A stretch of 64,000 nt of DNA. Source: PALSA-1316 sp964499365 (lineage in GTDB: Bacteria > Nitrospirota > Thermodesulfovibrionia > Thermodesulfovibrionales > UBA6898). The stretch spans positions 120,148 through 184,147 of the forward strand of contig CAZCKU010000008.1 of NCBI GenBank assembly GCA_964499365.1, read 5' to 3'. Each line of letters opens with the position of its first letter. Position 1 is the stretch's first letter. Under the pieces are notes generated by a model. It saw only the letters and a program-made list of their open reading frames with translations. It searched no databases and was not told where the DNA came from. Positions 63,396 to 64,000 of the stretch are shown here, piece by piece. The translations under genes were made by a program, and so were the position numbers.

Positions 63396-63773
63396 GCTGG
63401 CTTTTTGTAATTGGTTTGAATCTCTTAATTCTGGATGTCTTTCATAAAAACCTTCCAGATCTTCTAACGTTCCACCGCACTGTGGACATATAAATTTATT
63501 AATTTTATCAAAGGGGTAAGGCTCCTGACAGCTCAGACAGACGAGTGTTTCAGGGATATTACCATAATTGTCTTTCATAAGGGCAAAGAAGGCGTGAAAA
63601 GCCCTGTACCAAGCATAGGGAAGAACGAGCACGGCGACAAAGACAATAAAATATATGAAGAGCTTCTCGTTATCAGCTGATATAGCTCCGTATGTCGTCG
63701 CTTTTAATGCGCCAACTATCCCGGCCCCAACTATAAAATGAGGCACTGATAGGAATACAAAAACAGTGTCCAT
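63366..63773 (-). CDS. Cassette R (first cassette): membrane protein with zinc ribbon
   Basis: 135 residues from ATG 63773 behind AAGGGA. Two membrane helices (about 5-25 and 38-60), then a C-terminal zinc ribbon (CLSC and CPQC, about 78-99). The last residues are attC-encoded. As the cassette nearest the presumed attI it should be the most strongly expressed. Confidence 0.7.
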   Translation of the reverse strand: MDTVFVFLSVPHFIVGAGIVGALKATTYGAISADNEKLFIYFIVFVAVLVLPYAWYRAFHAFFALMKDNYGNIPETLVCLSCQEPYPFDKINKFICPQCGGTLEDLEGFYERHPELRDSNQLQKASVQQQNRGDR

Positions 63774-63879
63774 TGCATCCCTTTTTGATTTATATTGTCG
63801 TCGTTGCAGGCCAAGCACTATTTATCCTGTATATTTTTTGCATGCGAATACTGGCTTATTATCATTATTAATTATATTC

Positions 63880-64000
63880 GTACAACATCTTTTTTTATGC
63901 CGCAGCGGTGTTTTTCTGAATATTTGTATTCCACCCTGTATTTTGGGGACAAAACAGGGGAATAATGCCCCATTTTGGCGGTATAAGTCCGTATACGGGG
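63880..64000 (-). other. Candidate attI and start of the integron platform
   Basis: GTTGTAC at 63880-63886 bounds the first cassette. The 114 bases to its right contain no attC-like palindrome, unlike the eighteen sites to the left, and the junction is preceded on the - strand by AAAAAAAGAT, similar in style to known attI ends. An ATG at 63965 with a GGGG site opens a + strand frame at the window edge that might begin the divergent integrase, but only 12 codons are visible. Confidence 0.4.
63923..63952 (-). promoter_or_regulatory. Candidate cassette promoter (Pc)
   Basis: TTGTCC and TACAAA with an 18-base spacer, reading leftward into the first cassette. Both hexamers deviate from consensus, so this is a weak call. 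Confidence 0.28.

Larger units (their letters stand above)
53530..63886 (-). mobile_element. Integron gene-cassette array of 18 cassettes
   Basis: Eighteen short genes, all on the - strand, alternate with eighteen attC sites. The sites are about 90 bases, end in GTT-type R' and AAC-type R'' cores (for example GTTAAGC/GCTTAAC, GTTAGGC/GCCTAAC), and have imperfectly complementary arms around a variable centre. The array reads right to left, so its first cassette is at 63366-63773 and the integrase end lies to the right. No integrase is inside the window. The genes are AT-rich and use different codons from the flanking chromosome. Confidence 0.92.

Noticed and set aside
53530..63886. CRISPR array
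   Set aside because: The repeated units are about 90 bases, palindromic, variable, and separated by genes of unequal length, which fits attC sites and not CRISPR repeats.

Overview
The window is bacterial chromosome from an anaerobic Gram-negative bacterium. LpxL-type acyltransferase, type IV pilus ATPase, Hsp20, GroES, KatG, and Tat-exported molybdenum/selenium formate dehydrogenase point this way. The archaeal-style split glutamate synthase, the selenocysteine usage and the corrinoid methyltransferases fit a Nitrospirota or Desulfobacterota lineage, but I cannot fix the phylum from sequence alone.

Layout. (1) 1-10766, + strand: a corrinoid methyl-transfer module (UroD-type methyltransferase, corrinoid protein, RACE-type activator), a chemoreceptor, an HdrE/HdrD-like membrane disulfide reductase pair, a cysteate-synthase-like PLP enzyme and a fused sulfopyruvate decarboxylase (ComDE). 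Together these look like a bacterial coenzyme M synthesis and use locus with the Methanosarcina-type pathway logic. (2) 10831-23286, mostly - strand: a MerP-like selenoprotein, a nucleoside transporter, three tandem DUF1566 proteins, Hsp20, a dihaem peroxidase, a DsbA-like selenoprotein and a three-subunit formate dehydrogenase with selenocysteine at its active site. Three genes in this stretch are therefore interrupted by in-frame UGA codons that I read as Sec, and all three are truncated or missing in a naive ORF list. (3) 23643-29625: PilZ, zinc-ribbon, PilB and CheY proteins, then a TusA/ThiF/JAMM sulfur-handling operon and a nitronate monooxygenase-like enzyme. (4) 29963-43706: a secreted multicopper oxidase followed by a type II fatty-acid/polyketide-like cluster with four ketosynthase-fold proteins (two probably without the canonical cysteine), two dehydratases, two reductases, AcpS, an ACP fused to a zinc ribbon, and an acyltransferase. 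(5) 43858-52461: zinc-ribbon protein, KatG, a tailed GroES, and a three-gene split glutamate synthase behind a promoter and an attenuator-like hairpin.

(6) 53530-63886 is an integron cassette array. Eighteen short genes, all on the - strand and mostly unknown or membrane proteins, are separated by eighteen attC sites of about 90 bp (one of 142 bp) with paired core sites and imperfect palindromic arms. The genes are visibly more AT-rich than the rest of the window. The first cassette ends at a GTTGTAC junction at 63880-63886, next to sequence with no attC structure, which I read as a candidate attI. The integrase would then lie just beyond the right edge. The distal end of the array (left) has degenerate attC cores and is followed by a methyltransferase gene that may be the last cassette.

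The window also carries three families of short dispersed palindromic repeats. I saw no tRNA, rRNA or CRISPR array.
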